NCBI RefSeq assembly: GCF_001642475.1
Contig: NW_019174054.1
Location: forward strand, 1-64,000
DNA from: Fonsecaea monophora
Lineage: Eukaryota > Ascomycota > Eurotiomycetes > Chaetothyriales > Herpotrichiellaceae
Length of the DNA: 64,000 bases
Reading direction: 5' to 3'
In this document: one piece after another, positions 53,013 through 64,000 of the stretch
Position numbering within the stretch: the first letter of the stretch is position 1
Layout of the letters: each line of letters opens with the position of its first letter
Made by a program: the position numbers and the translations under genes
Notes under the pieces: model-generated
Databases searched by the model: none
What the model was told of the DNA's origin: nothing
The model's input: only the letters and a program-made list of their open reading frames with translations

Positions 53013-55230
53013 TCAATCTTCCTCCTCCGAGAGCACTATCGTGGGTATCGTCGTATATCTAGTGTCATCTCTTGCTTTGCGGTGTCCTTCGAGCTCCAAT
53101 GCCATTTGATACGCTTCAGCCTTTCCTCGATCAACATCGACCAACAACATCAAAGGCAGCGGGAGGAAGATCAGTACTGCCAAAAAGACAAATGCAGGTC
53201 GTATTTCGCCGTATCGATCCGTAATGGCGCCAACAATGGCTGGACCAAAGATGCTGGACCCTTTGTCTGTGATTGCGTACAGGGCGTAGAATGCGGCCTC
53301 AAACCCAGGCGGGATCAATTCGCCAAAGAACGCTCGGCAATATGACGATAACCCACCAAGAACGAACCCGTAAATTGCCCCCAATGGATACATCTCCCAT
53401 GGCTGCTGCAGGCCAAAGACGCCGTATCGTTTGATGGCAGGAATAAACCCCAAGAGCCCATACAACGGAATGATCTCAAACAAGCAGATGCACGCGACAA
53501 TCGTCCTAGATGCGCGAAGGTTGAAAATCCGAGAGATAAAGCTCCAGTAAAATGCGCCAATGACGCCCGCAATCGTTGCAATAACGTTGATCAAGCCAAG
53601 GGCTGGGGTGTTCATTCCAAGACTCGTTTTGGCGAAGAGCACTGCTGTCCTGCATTCTCTTAGCAGTGTATTCTTCGTGACCTGGTAAGGGTTCAAAAAC
53701 TTACCCGCTCACCGTGGCAATGCTGTCGCTGAGCAAAAACCAGGCGCAGAGAAAAATCACGATATCCTTCAGTTTTCTGGCGTGTCCAATTGTTGTGAAT
53801 AGAGCTTTCCAAGCATATGTCACGTATGACACCCACGCGTAGCGGCCTGTCAACTCACTTGGTAGAGGCGGCCCTGGTCGTGGTCGCAACCAAAGCGCTG
53901 CTGGAATGCTGAATACAAACCACCATAGTCCCACCAGCAGGAGAACCAGTCTCAAGGATAGGAGTGTGGATTTTGTTGCGGCCACTATGCCGATACCAAT
54001 AATTTGCACAAATAAGCCAGCAATATATCCAATGCCAATGCCATTTGACGATATCTTGGTGGATAGCCTGAGGGCAGGCGAGATCGCGGCAGGCGATTCT
54101 TCGGAGGGGGAGGCATCGTCGGCGCGGTCTCGAGGTAGGAGGCCTGAGGTCGAGCTCGTCAGAGCGTGGTCTTCGTGTTCCATATATTCGTCATTATCGC
54201 CCGTTGCCTGGTTCTCTTCATTTTCACGCTCGATAGACGGGTGGTGTCGTACCAGCAAGGGCAAGAAAGAATTCAGCAACACAAAAGACGCCCCAAAGCA
54301 TGTGTTGGCAATGATGGCGAAGAGCGCTCCCAGCAAATAGACCTTTGGTATGACGGTGATGAAGAGGGCAGTAGCTGTCGCTCCAGTAAAGGCGAAGGCG
54401 AGAAGGAATGTCTTCCGAAACCTGCCGTGATCGGCTGCTGCAGACATAGAGATGATCAGGAGAGCTTGGATCAGCACGCTGATTGAGAAGGTGTACATGG
54501 CAAAACTGGCAGTGTTGATCTCGGCGCCCAGGATGTAGACGACACATGCAGGAAGCTCATTGTGCGGGTGTTTGGGAGAATCGAAGACGGTTTCGTTCGG
54601 CGATGTGCCATGGTCCGTTTTCCAGCCTGCGCTGCAGGGTGTTGTCTTATCTTTTAACAGTACTCCCCGCTCTCTGGCTAGTTGCTCGAGGGTAATGGGT
54701 AAAAACGACCCTGTAGACTAAGGTCAATCCCAAAGGGCAACACAAATGTTTCCAAGGTGTCATGCTCACCCATGGCACAGATGGCAAAGACCTCTGCGGC
54801 CCAACCATACGAGTACCAACCCCATAACTCTTTCTCGCTTGTCGGCCTCGTATCTTCGTCCAAATACCTAATCTCCCCTTCTGGTTCTGCGAAGTCGCCC
54901 ATGTCGGAATCTGAGTATCCCCACGAGGACTCTCGCTCGTCATCCGCTTCTACGGAAGGTGTCGGGGAAATCAAGCTGATTTGTGACTGATGGGACGACT
55001 GGCGGGACAGAGGCGGTCGCTGGCGGGAGGCAGCAGAGAGAGGATCATGGCGAGGAACCTGTTGTAACGATGAGACAAGTTAATGCTATAGGTTAAGGAA
55101 CGTGAGAATAGAGGATTGCGAGACAAGGTCCTGACATTTCTTGGTCGAAATGATGATGACAGTTCAGGGTGGTTTGTAGGCCTGCCGAGGGCCTTCTAGG
55201 TTTGGTGATTGGCGCAAGGGAACTCACCAT
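53013..55230 (-). CDS. atg22: Autophagy-related protein 22 (vacuolar amino-acid effluxer)
   Basis: Coding exons 54770-55058, 53705-54710 and 53013-53649 are well supported. The frame is open at the 5' end without an ATG, and an ATG|GTGAGT at 55228-55230 joins in frame to the AACAG|GTTCCT acceptor before 55058. A one-codon first exon is therefore proposed, giving 644 residues. Features: an acidic N-terminus ending in DTRPTSEKELWGWYSYGWAA, SFLPITLEQLA, MFS-like membrane spans, a charged cytosolic loop, and LFAKTSLGMNTPALGLINVI with PWEMYPLGAIYGFVLGGLSSYCRAFFGELIPPGFEA. Atg22 exports amino acids from the vacuole after autophagic breakdown. Confidence 0.9.
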
Positions 55231-56986
55231 GTTTTCCTTTAAGGGACTCTCCCCTAAAGCTCCACCATCTGACTATTTGTCCACCTCTACACTATCGGAT
55301 CCTCCTGAACTCCCAAATGCTTCCGCCATCTTACAGATCAGAACGGAAGAAGAGAACCATCAGTCGTTGCGGAGGGCCGTGGAGTCTTTATCTTTGGCGT
55401 CTGCACACGAGAAACCTGCGGGTCAGCTTAGACCAGAGCGTGAAGATGCGGTGTTAGAACGCAGGAGCAGCGTTGATCGATGCTTCAAAGAGACGATCCA
55501 CCGCCAGTGGGATGCGCGAGTCTCTTATTTGATCAGGATGGGCCTCTGGGCTCTGTTTGGGCCAGTCGATATCTGTCCATATCTCTGGTTTCGCGCAACT
55601 AGCACCTCAAACTCCTCCGAAAGCATATCAAAAGACTGCCACCATGGAGACTTATCTCATGACCACTGAGAGTCTGTTGACTACTACTAGGGGGGCTAGA
55701 AGGTGGTGATCTTGCATTATTCTGGCATCGCTCTGGGGTGTTCAGCCTACCAGGGACCTGCGGGAGCACCACCTTCTCCAATGGCTTGCTTCCAGCCAAG
55801 GGATGGCGCGCATAGGATGGCGTACAGGTGGACAGCGAGCCTACCATCACCCACGTCCACAGAATCGAGCCACAGAGCCAATCAAAAGTGTCTCATAGAC
55901 TTCTTCCACAACACGGCCTTGGGAGGGTGGTGCACTGGACACATCTGGCCGCAGCGTTGTCACATTCTTGTCACATATCTAATCCCCTGATCTCCGAGTA
56001 AGGTTATCTCATGGTATGGTGTACACGTAGGCATCAAACATGGCTGCAGCAGAGGAATCTTTCTCCGTTCGCTTTTCTTTTTTGAAGCCACAGTGATTTC
56101 GCGGATTGTGTAATGTAGCATGTACCAAGTAGTGTGGCGTATAACCAGTGGCTCATCCCAGTGCGAATTAACTGGAGTAGCCATGTTAGTGTAGATACTC
56201 CGTGCAAACCTTCCCTGCTAGAGTATCTATCTTAAGTATCGGGGCCACTGAGGCTGTTCCCTCTCCTTTGTGAAATGCCATGGAATGCGCTAAGCCACTT
56301 TCGATTATACGTCCTGCTGCCCTGTCACCCAGCCTTGACGCCTTAGGCGCGGTCCAATCGCAATCTGCGTCACGCGCTCTACTGTTTGGCGCCGGCTTTC
56401 GTGCAACTTGGCGCAGGCCAGCCCTTGACCGAGTGCTCCGTACAAGGAACCAGTGTTGTGCCTGATCCTTTGACAGCCGACTTCCGCGCGGGTCTCATCA
56501 TTCATTCAGACATCATTCCATCCTCAATCATCCCTTTACAACTCAATCACAAATCAGTTGCTCCCCGTTCTGACGCGGTCAATAAGTCACCTAAACCCCT
56601 ACCAAGATTATCGGGTTGCGCGCTCGATACGGCATCGCAAGCTGACCTCGTGCGCCGCTCCAATCGTCGACAAAATTCCTCTTCTGCAAACGGACAATCT
56701 GCAGCCTCGAATTCGTCACTCCTCTCCTCATCCTTCCTTTCATTCCTGACTTTCGATCACCCTCATCAATTTAGCGCTGAGAGCGCTGTCGACCAAGACT
56801 AGTGTACTACGGTCCCCACGAACCAGACTTCTTTGATTGCGATCGAGCCGACCACACTTGGGCGCTTGAATTTCGGGGCGTGGGGACAATTACAGTGACT
56901 TACAATTTCGGGTTTCGATTCGGCGTCTGGGGCGCACATACAGGTGTGCCGGCCATGCATTGCTTGATGGTTGATTCCGCTTCAAT
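55231..56986. promoter_or_regulatory. Bidirectional upstream region of atg22 and MED14
   Basis: About 1.75 kb between head-to-head genes. A plus-strand open frame at 55229-55669 encodes a possible 147-residue protein (MFSFKGLSPKAPPSDYLSTS) but shows no recognised domain and overlaps the proposed first exon of atg22, so I do not call it. The rest is probably the long 5' leader of MED14. Confidence 0.35.
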
Positions 56987-59900
56987 ATGAACGGGGAAAG
57001 GCCCACGGCCAACGGGGACCGAATCGCAAATGACTCTGGACCATCTGTCGCGGATTCCATGCCCGAAGTTGGACAGTTAAAACAAGCATCATTGTCTCAG
57101 AATCCGCTGCAGCCCTCCGTTGACAATACTCGTGCCTGCGAAAATGGAGATGTCGAACCAAGTCAGCGCGCTTTCGACAACAGAGGCAACAATGCTTCCC
57201 TCCAATCCGAAGAAGCGCCGTCTGAGATCCTACAGCTTATCTCTCAAGACAGTTACCTGCCGATGGCCGCCCTGATAAATCGGGCTTCACAATCATGCTG
57301 GAACTGCCTCTCCGATTTGGTGACGCAGTTGGCTTCAATGCCTGTCCCGGATCTGCCACCAGAACAAACAAAACTTCTACCTAACGGCTTGCCTAACAAT
57401 CAGTCAAAGGCAAACCTCGACAAGAAGGACCGAATACTCAAGTTCTCCAATGATCAAAAGGCGGATTTTATAAAGCTTCTAGTATTGCTGCAATGGAGCA
57501 AGAATGTGGAGGAAGTGAGCAAGACCATTTCAATCAATTACTGGCTCATGAAACGCCGAGAAGGATACTGGAATGCTATTGGATCGATGGCCCTTCTCAA
57601 GCAGGAATCTTCAGGGTTTCAGATACCAAATCCCGACCTCAAAACAGCAGCCGAAGTCCTGTCAAGAGGTAGGGTGCTCAATCTCCCCCGATTGAACTAT
57701 ATACCGCAAAAAGACCTTTCTAGCAGACAGATACTGCGAGTCCTCCGCTCGCTCGACCGAGCGTTGAGCGTCAAGCTAGCACTTTCGGACGACTTACCCC
57801 CTCAATTGCGACGTTTTCGGATTCATGATGGACGTGCTACTTTCACTGTGCCCAATGAGTTCGAACTGGATGTCTCCATACTAGGCGAAAGAGAAGACTC
57901 TCCATTCCGCATGGTTGATTTTCGGTTCTCGTTCCAACCACACCCTCATATCTCCGACAGTTTACATTCGGAGATAGAATTATACGCCAATGCCAACATC
58001 GATCGCGACGGGCTGAAAGGCTGTTACGACTTTCTACATGAGCTGGCTTTGTCTTACAAATTAGCCGAACTCCACAAACAAGCACTCGACTTAGCTCGAA
58101 ACCAGTGGGCAGGCAACCTACGCGTCGAGTTGATTCGCCGAAACCTCATCGTGCAGTATTGGCCTGAGAGACAACTAGGGAAAAGCTGGATTGAGATCGG
58201 CATCGCTAGCGGTCGGGAGAAGCAGAAAATGACCAAGGTGGAATCTAGCCCTTTTCTCGAGATCAAATGGATGCGACAAGGCAAAAGAATAGACGCCCTG
58301 CAACTACACCTGAATAATGCGCTGCTTTGTTTCGAAGACGTTCTCCGACAGGTGATCGCACAACATACAACACAGATTCTGGACAATATTTACGATAAAC
58401 TCATTCTCACACCTCTGTTTGCCAACAGCGAGCTCTTCTTGGAGCAATCGCTCTCATTTGAGCAACCGGAAAATTGTCTCCTAACGTTGGAACTCTCGCA
58501 CTCCTCGGATTTGCAGCTGAAAATCGATCCTGTGACAGGACTACTTGTTCTCAGCCCCGTCACAGAGAGAACGGAACGACTTCAGTATGAGGTGAACCGG
58601 GTCCAAGGCGTCACCGATGACGTCGTGTCCAAGCTCCTCAACTACAGGTGCAGCATCATGGAAACCAATGTCCTTGTCGGTATTTTGGGCACCTGTTGGG
58701 AGGTGCTGCGTTCTTTCAAGCTCAGTCAAACAGAGGCGAGAGCATTGTTTGGAGGTCCAGTGTCGAGGATGAACATGCTCCGACAGAGTCTGTGGACACT
58801 GGACTATACCCTCGCAATCACACACGCTTCGGATGGCGACCATTGGTGGTTGTTGCAGCAAGCTTCCCCTGGCACCACCAATCCCCAGACTCGTTATAGA
58901 GTTCTTCGCAAGCAGCGGCTAGAGGTTAAAGAAGAACTGTCTTCTGCTTATTTCGATCGACTTGCAGAGTACCTGATGGGGCTGATCTTCCTGGAGCGCA
59001 ATGCCGACTTCTTCAGGGAAAGAAAGGAGAAGTTTGATCTACGACCTTTGCCAACCTTTGGACGGCATTATGAATTGCCGCAGATATCATTTGACTTGGA
59101 TATGGCTAGGCCGGGTTTTTCAAAGCAATCCATACCTCTCGCTCCTTCCAGCAACACCCTGTTGCAAGTGGCCAAAAACCCAACCAATTCTCCCGCTTCA
59201 CAAAAAGGCATCAAAGTCTGTTTCGGTGGAGTTGACCGATCCACGAATAAAGTCAGGGCTGTCGCCCAGTATCGCCATCAAGCCAGTTCTTCGGTGCTTA
59301 GACGCCTGGAGAAATCTGTACTCGATGCAGGCGTCTCTCTCAATCCCGACGACAAGACTGTTGTACTTCGGGTCACTACCAGTATAGCGGAAGCTGCAAT
59401 TCCAGAGATTGTCGACAAAGCAATGGACGTTGAAAAGGTGGTCTCGACAGTCGAGCAGATCCATCGACTCCCAGGACTGAGACTGAAAACGATATCAAAT
59501 TCCAGTTTCACCATAGCTTATCACAAAGAAGCATCTGCCGAACTAGAACTCAGGATCGGATTTCCAAGCGGCAATCAAGAACCTCAACTCGAATTCTTCC
59601 CGCCCGAGCAGAATCCACATCAGTTCCTGGCAGCACAGTACACGAAATTGATTGCCGCAAGCCGTGGGCCATTTGCCACCAGGATACGCGACTTCCTCAC
59701 CTCGTTGACTCTGACACTTCCGCTGTTAACCTATCTTCAAAAACTTCAGCAGAAACATGGACTGAACCTCGACGCACAACAGCAAAAGGGCCCGTCCGAG
59801 CAAGAAGATCACCTGCGAGTGCATATTCTTGTGAGGAGCGCGACTGCCTTTGCGATACAATACTTCGCACCCGCAGGACAAGCGCCAAAAGATGTCAAAG

Positions 59901-60484
59901 CCGATTCCCAGCCACATATGCTAGCGCGTCTGGAGATTTTGCACCATATTAACGTGTCAAGGAAACCAATGTGGCTGGTACGCGCCGCGCTTGAAGAGTT
60001 TCAATCCTACTCTAGGCCATCATATTCGACACCAGAGCTGGGGGCGAAACTCAAGCAGGAAATATTTACGCGTTCAGACGGGCAGTCAAAGTGGCTTGCA
60101 TTGGACAAGGCTGCCGCCTGTATGGCAGATCAGCCAGAGCCTTTGCTGCAGGCTATGCATGACCACTTGTGGGAATGGGCTAAGATGGCAAAAGCGTCCG
60201 AAAGCAACGTGTCCAATACCCAGCCATTCACCAAGACCAAAGCTGGGCCAGGACACCCAAATGCAAACAATGCCAATATGCCGAATGGTACCAATAGTCG
60301 CCCGTCTGCTGCAATGAAAGGCCCCGCAGGCAAGATGCAAGCACCAGGCAGTGCGATTCCCAATGGGGCTAATGTCAAAGTCCCAAGACCACCAGGCACT
60401 ATTCCTGGAGGAAGGCCGATGCCACCAAACCACAAAGCAACCGCCAACGCCGCACAGAAACAAGAGGTCATTATGCTGGACTAG
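56987..60484 (+). CDS. MED14: Mediator complex subunit 14 (Rgr1)
   Basis: A single exon of 1165 codons. After a Ser/Asn-rich N-terminus the conserved Med14 region is clear: SDLVTQLASMPVPDLPPEQ, KDRILKFSNDQKADFIKLLV, LLQWSKNVEEVSKTISINYW, then a long alpha/beta region. The last 90 residues are rich in Asn, Pro and Gly (NTQPFTKTKAGPGHPNANNA), as in other filamentous fungi. MED14 is the backbone subunit linking Mediator head, middle and tail. The absence of introns in such a long gene is unremarkable here. Confidence 0.93.
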   Translation: MNGERPTANGDRIANDSGPSVADSMPEVGQLKQASLSQNPLQPSVDNTRACENGDVEPSQRAFDNRGNNASLQSEEAPSEILQLISQDSYLPMAALINRASQSCWNCLSDLVTQLASMPVPDLPPEQTKLLPNGLPNNQSKANLDKKDRILKFSNDQKADFIKLLVLLQWSKNVEEVSKTISINYWLMKRREGYWNAIGSMALLKQESSGFQIPNPDLKTAAEVLSRGRVLNLPRLNYIPQKDLSSRQILRVLRSLDRALSVKLALSDDLPPQLRRFRIHDGRATFTVPNEFELDVSILGEREDSPFRMVDFRFSFQPHPHISDSLHSEIELYANANIDRDGLKGCYDFLHELALSYKLAELHKQALDLARNQWAGNLRVELIRRNLIVQYWPERQLGKSWIEIGIASGREKQKMTKVESSPFLEIKWMRQGKRIDALQLHLNNALLCFEDVLRQVIAQHTTQILDNIYDKLILTPLFANSELFLEQSLSFEQPENCLLTLELSHSSDLQLKIDPVTGLLVLSPVTERTERLQYEVNRVQGVTDDVVSKLLNYRCSIMETNVLVGILGTCWEVLRSFKLSQTEARALFGGPVSRMNMLRQSLWTLDYTLAITHASDGDHWWLLQQASPGTTNPQTRYRVLRKQRLEVKEELSSAYFDRLAEYLMGLIFLERNADFFRERKEKFDLRPLPTFGRHYELPQISFDLDMARPGFSKQSIPLAPSSNTLLQVAKNPTNSPASQKGIKVCFGGVDRSTNKVRAVAQYRHQASSSVLRRLEKSVLDAGVSLNPDDKTVVLRVTTSIAEAAIPEIVDKAMDVEKVVSTVEQIHRLPGLRLKTISNSSFTIAYHKEASAELELRIGFPSGNQEPQLEFFPPEQNPHQFLAAQYTKLIAASRGPFATRIRDFLTSLTLTLPLLTYLQKLQQKHGLNLDAQQQKGPSEQEDHLRVHILVRSATAFAIQYFAPAGQAPKDVKADSQPHMLARLEILHHINVSRKPMWLVRAALEEFQSYSRPSYSTPELGAKLKQEIFTRSDGQSKWLALDKAAACMADQPEPLLQAMHDHLWEWAKMAKASESNVSNTQPFTKTKAGPGHPNANNANMPNGTNSRPSAAMKGPAGKMQAPGSAIPNGANVKVPRPPGTIPGGRPMPPNHKATANAAQKQEVIMLD

Positions 60485-61078
60485 CCTTGGACGGCTGCAG
60501 CCGACTTGTGACTCGTGTATCAACTTTTCTTTGACGATTCCCAATTTTTTATTTTGCTTGACATTGTTCATAATGGTCTGAGAGGGGCTCGACCGGGGGT
60601 GGTGACGATATACCAAAATGGGGGGATACCTAACTTTTTTGTTATGCAACAAGGCCAAACGGTGGCTGGCGCCGCTTGATGATAGTCAATACCTATGGAC
60701 GGAGTCTTCTCAGCTGGTATCACGAGTAAATTGCCAGCGATCTGTATCTTGAACGATGGATAGAAATTCTTTGCATCATAGGGGACCATTTTAATGACAG
60801 TGCCGATACCACTCTCTAGTCCCCAGATACAGCAAATCGTATGTCTTATCCACACTTGTCCAGTGGCCTCAGTAGCCAGCGTGCCAGCCTCGTCGTGGGG
60901 TAGCAAGGCTGAAGAACCTTGTAATTTACGCGTCAATTGACGGCGCGGCGCGGCGCGACTCTCGCTCGCTTAATGCGCGTTGCTGCCTATTCACCAAAGT
61001 ACGAGGTACAGTATTCGAAGATTCAACTTCCAACCCGTCGATCCTGGGCAATTGTATCCGCATTGACCAAATCTGTGT
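60485..61078. other. Intergenic between MED14 and the uracil-DNA glycosylase gene
   Basis: About 590 bp containing the MED14 3' end and the glycosylase promoter, with a GGCGCGGCGCGGCGCG run near 60941-60956. No gene recognised. Confidence 0.4.
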
Positions 61079-62458
61079 ATGCTTCGTTCTCGCGTGTCTT
61101 GTCGTGTCGCTTCATTGATTTCTAGCTCGTCTCCCAGACCCGTCCCGAGACGGTATTTCAACTCCTCCGCTGCGATGTCGTTCTACAAACGAAAAGACCC
61201 ACCAACCTCATCACCCGATGACGCGAAAAAGCCCAAGAAGAACGGCAGTCTGACATCCTTCTTCGGTCCGCCCAAGGTTACTCCGAAGAGCGGAGGGGCG
61301 TCGCACGAGAATGGCATCGCCTCCGCAGCTGCGTCGAGCGATCCGCCACCGCCAAAGTTCGACAAGGACAAATGGGTGGCAGGCCTCACGGACGAGCAGA
61401 GGAAGCTCCTCAAATTGGAGATCGACACGCTGGATCCCAGCTGGCTGGCTGTCTTGAAAGAGGAGATTGTGACGCCAGGGTTCCTGGACCTGAAGCGGTT
61501 CTTGCAGAAGGAGATCGATTCGAAGCAGAAGATCTATCCTCCGCTCGAGGATGTCTATAGCTGGTAATATGTCACCGTCTTGCCCAAAGTCCCAGCTAGC
61601 TAGCTAACTGAGACGATGCTCGCGCTTAGGTCTCGACACTGTCCCCTCCATAAAGTCCGCGTCGTGATTCTCGGCCAAGATCCCTACCACGGCCACAACC
61701 AAGCTCACGGACTGTGTTTCTCTGTGCGACCACCCACGCCCGCACCCCCTTCCCTGAAGAACATCTACATTGCGATCAAAAAAGAATACCCCAGCTTCAG
61801 CCCTCCACCCAAGAACGGCGGCCTCCTTACCCCCTGGGCGGACCAAGGCGTGCTCCTCCTGAATACCTGCCTGACGGTGCGCGCCGGCCAGGCCAACTCG
61901 CACGCAGGCCGCGGCTGGGAGAAATTCACGCAAAAGGTCATTGACACCGTCGTCAAGCTGCGGACCCGCGGCGTGGTGTTCCTGGCGTGGGGCATGCCGG
62001 CGCAGAAGCGCTGCGACCGCATCACCGGTGCTCGGCACCTGGTGCTGAAGAGTGTACATCCCTCGCCGCTCAGCGCGAGCAGGGGGTTCTTCGACTGTGG
62101 GCATTTCAGAAAGACCAACGACTGGCTCGAGACACGCTACGGCAAGGAAGGCACCATCAATTGGGACCTGAACGTGCCACCCCCAGAACAGCACCCCATT
62201 AAGGCGCCAGCTGTGCAGGAACCGATAAAAGTGACCGAGACACAGAAGGAAGAACCGCAAAATGCCGGGCCTGCGACTGATTTGCCCGAGAAGGACAAGG
62301 GAAAGAAAGTCGTGCAGCAGGATGAGTTTGAGGGGGAGGACGACGAGGATGCTATTGCTGCGCTGGAGGAGATTGCCGCAAAGGAAGAAGCAGAGGCAAA
62401 AGAGGCAAAGCCAGAGCCAGAGGACAAGGCAGGCGAGACTGATAAGCTGAGCACCTGA
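61079..62458 (+). CDS. UNG1: Uracil-DNA glycosylase (family 1)
   Basis: Two exons (61079-61563, 61630-62458) give 437 residues. Catalytic motifs: GQDPYHG with Asp179, and HPSPLS with His305. The first 32 residues (MLRSRVSCRVASLISSSSPR...) are Arg/Ser-rich like a mitochondrial presequence. A second in-frame ATG (MSFYKRKDPPT) with a KKPKK basic stretch would give a nuclear form. GSLTSFFGPP resembles a PCNA-interacting motif. The C-terminal ~90 residues beyond the catalytic core are highly charged (EGEDDEDAIAALEEIAAKEE). It removes uracil from DNA in base-excision repair. Confidence 0.95.
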
Positions 62459-63370
62459 GAGACTCTCAATTAGAGGCCTTTTGTGTGCATTTTTGGTTCG
62501 CCAGTCTTGCTTCCTTTTTTTTCCTCCTCCACATGACCTGTGAGCGCTGCTGCTGCAGAGGGAGGGAGGAAGGGGCTACATAACACAGTCGGAAAAGAGA
62601 GGTATGAGAGAGATTTTGTACAATAGGGGATTTACACCCAGAAAAGAAAGAGAAAAAGTAAATGGTCGAGCGAGCATGGTGTTCTGGGCGTTTATGGTTT
62701 TGGAATGATAACAACCTCGTCACGAGGCTTGCTTACTACAAAGACTGCTACTACTACTATTACTTTTTGGCCTGACCTGCCGCCAACCTGAGCTCTCAAT
62801 ACTCCGCAATCCGACCGTCCTACAGCGCAGGCCTGGATCTGCGGTGCCAGTGGCTCAGAATAGATGAATAGGCCCGATATAACGACACCCAGGGTCACGC
62901 CAAAAAACCATTCTCAAGCAGTAGCCGGTGGCTCTGCATGTACCCCATCCCATAGGACAGTGTTGATAGAGCCAAGCAAGTATCTCAGTTGCAATAACAC
63001 CAGGGATCAGATGGTCGATGTCGATTGTGCGGTCTCGGGCCATGTACTCGGTATGGCGGGAGGGTATGTTGATAGAGCCAGCCAGGATCAGTATCACACT
63101 GCCGTCCTTGCGCCTGGATGCTCATAGAACCGTGCTGAGACTCCCTCAGTGAAAGTATATCGCCAAGTCCCTTCGACCTGAGGCCTCCCCAGCCCCAACG
63201 GAGGGAGTCCCACAGGTACCGGTACAGAAAAATCACATGTATAAATGTTTTCTCCGTCCAAATTCTGTCACGCAAAGAACCCCTTAGCACAACAAGGGCG
63301 AATCCACCGAGTTCGAGAGTTCGAGTCCCAATTCTGGCCAAAAAAACACACAAACACGCCACATAATCTG
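62459..63370. other. Intergenic, no gene recognised; short diverged direct repeat
   Basis: No coding sequence of recognisable family. TGTTGATAGAGCCA occurs at about 62961 and 63067 with similar flanks, a weak direct repeat. Near 63290-63355 a CCCTTAGCACAACAAGGG hairpin is followed by GTTCGAGTCCC, which looks like a tRNA T-arm, but no complete cloverleaf can be drawn. Confidence 0.4.
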
Positions 63371-63502
63371 GGTCCTGTCAGGTCAAAACTAACTCCGGGT
63401 TAGCGGGCATCAGGACCTCGATTCGATTCGAATCCTCTCCTCCTCCTTCCGAGATTTCGGTCCTATCTGGGCAATCTAACATCGGTTAGAGGCAATAGGA
63501 CC
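63371..63502. repeat. Two related stem-loop units with compensating arm changes
   Basis: Unit 1 (63371-63417): outer arms GGTCCTG / CAGGACC, inner arms CTAAC / GTTAG around a 5-nt loop. Unit 2 (63459-63502): outer arms GGTCCTAT / ATAGGACC, inner arms TCTAAC / GTTAGA around a 4-nt loop. Both are followed by a TCGATTCGA motif. The outer pair differs between units but pairing is kept, which favours a structured element over chance. Confidence 0.5.
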
Positions 63503-63586
63503 ATCGATTCGACGACATCAACCACGTAGTATAAAATTCGTAGTAAAACCGGCCGAAGAAAAACCAACCCGCAAGGGCGAGTTTTC

Positions 63587-63625
63587 CTTATCACAGACCA
63601 GTAGGTTGAGCTGTTCTGTGATAAG
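63587..63625. repeat. 11-bp perfect inverted repeat (hairpin)
   Basis: CTTATCACAGA (63587-63597) and TCTGTGATAAG (63615-63625) flank a 17-nt loop. It could be a hairpin terminator-like or transposon-remnant structure. No gene is attached, and nothing else is recognised from here to the window end at 64000. Confidence 0.55.
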
Positions 63626-64000
63626 TTTTTGCCGTTTTGCGCGAGGTCCAAATATCCTCGGAGGTGTTTTGGGCTTTTAGCATTGTCAGGGACCGTGAAT
63701 TGAATGGAACACGTAGCTTAATGTACAGTCTGTGTAGGTGAAGATTCCTTCCTGTGATGGTACGATTCAGCTTCGTCGTGACATCCCAGAGCATTGCGGT
63801 TGCGCCCACCACAGGGTTGGAATACAAAATCAGGCTTCTGAATGCAGTCACCAATTTAATCCACGTAGGAAGACTCCAGCTGGCAGGTTAAGGAGCTGGC
63901 TTCCTCTGCCCTTCGACAATTCAATCCACTTTCCCAGAGCTGATGAATTTTAGTGGTTACTGAATGTTCATTTGACCAGCTTCAAGCCAACAATTTCAAG

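Noticed and set aside
55229..55669. Plus-strand open frame starting MFSFKGLSPKAPPSDY
   Set aside because: No domain, it ends in odd-composition sequence, and it overlaps the proposed atg22 first exon. Left as unsupported.
63290..63355. tRNA-like segment with GTTCGAGTCCC and a trailing CCA
   Set aside because: No acceptor, D-arm or anticodon arm of proper length can be paired with it, so a tRNA gene is not supported.

Overview
The window is nuclear DNA of a filamentous ascomycete (Pezizomycotina). Genes are split by many short GT-AG introns, transcription factors are Zn2Cys6/fungal_trans proteins, and the right end carries ordinary fungal housekeeping genes (PDI with C-terminal HDEL, Atg22, MED14, uracil-DNA glycosylase). 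No bacterial operons, CRISPR arrays, rRNA or convincing tRNA genes were seen. The class within Pezizomycotina cannot be fixed from the sequence alone.

Region 1 (1-5.0 kb) is accessory, decaying DNA. It holds an NLR-type immune-receptor pseudogene on the minus strand (alpha/beta hydrolase - NB-ARC - TPR) broken by at least eight in-frame TAA/TAG codons. Next come a DUF6601-like membrane protein gene with one in-frame TAG, and a TPR fragment in the opposite orientation to the NLR.

Region 2 (5.8-42.5 kb, possibly to 49.6 kb) is a dense cluster of redox and aromatic-metabolism genes without any polyketide, peptide or terpene synthase. It contains two intronless 2,4-diaminopentanoate-dehydrogenase-like oxidoreductases and two intronless polytopic membrane proteins (one AveC-spirocyclase-like, the other possibly a distant relative). 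One of each sits at each edge. Between them lie an EthD-domain protein, three P450s, two paralogous SDRs, a VOC/extradiol-dioxygenase-like protein, a SnoaL-like protein, a DUF3237 protein, an FAH-family hydrolase, two class A flavin monooxygenases, an acetoacetyl-CoA synthetase and two regulators. A plausible reading is a catabolic (or scaffold-remodelling) pathway: P450s, SDRs and flavin monooxygenases functionalise and hydroxylate a ring, the VOC protein opens it extradiol-fashion, the FAH-family enzyme cleaves the product, and acetoacetate is re-activated by the synthetase. Several genes are arranged as divergent pairs, and a CCGGAGA/TCTCCGG motif recurs in their upstream regions.

Region 3 (43.5-49.6 kb) holds two further transcription factors and a SAM-dependent methyltransferase; whether it belongs to the cluster is open. 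Region 4 (50.5-62.5 kb) is conserved housekeeping sequence. Region 5 (62.5-64 kb) has no recognisable gene but contains two related stem-loops whose arms differ by compensating changes.

Exon boundaries given below were worked out by eye from splice consensus, reading frame and paralogue comparison. They keep frame throughout but have no transcript support.
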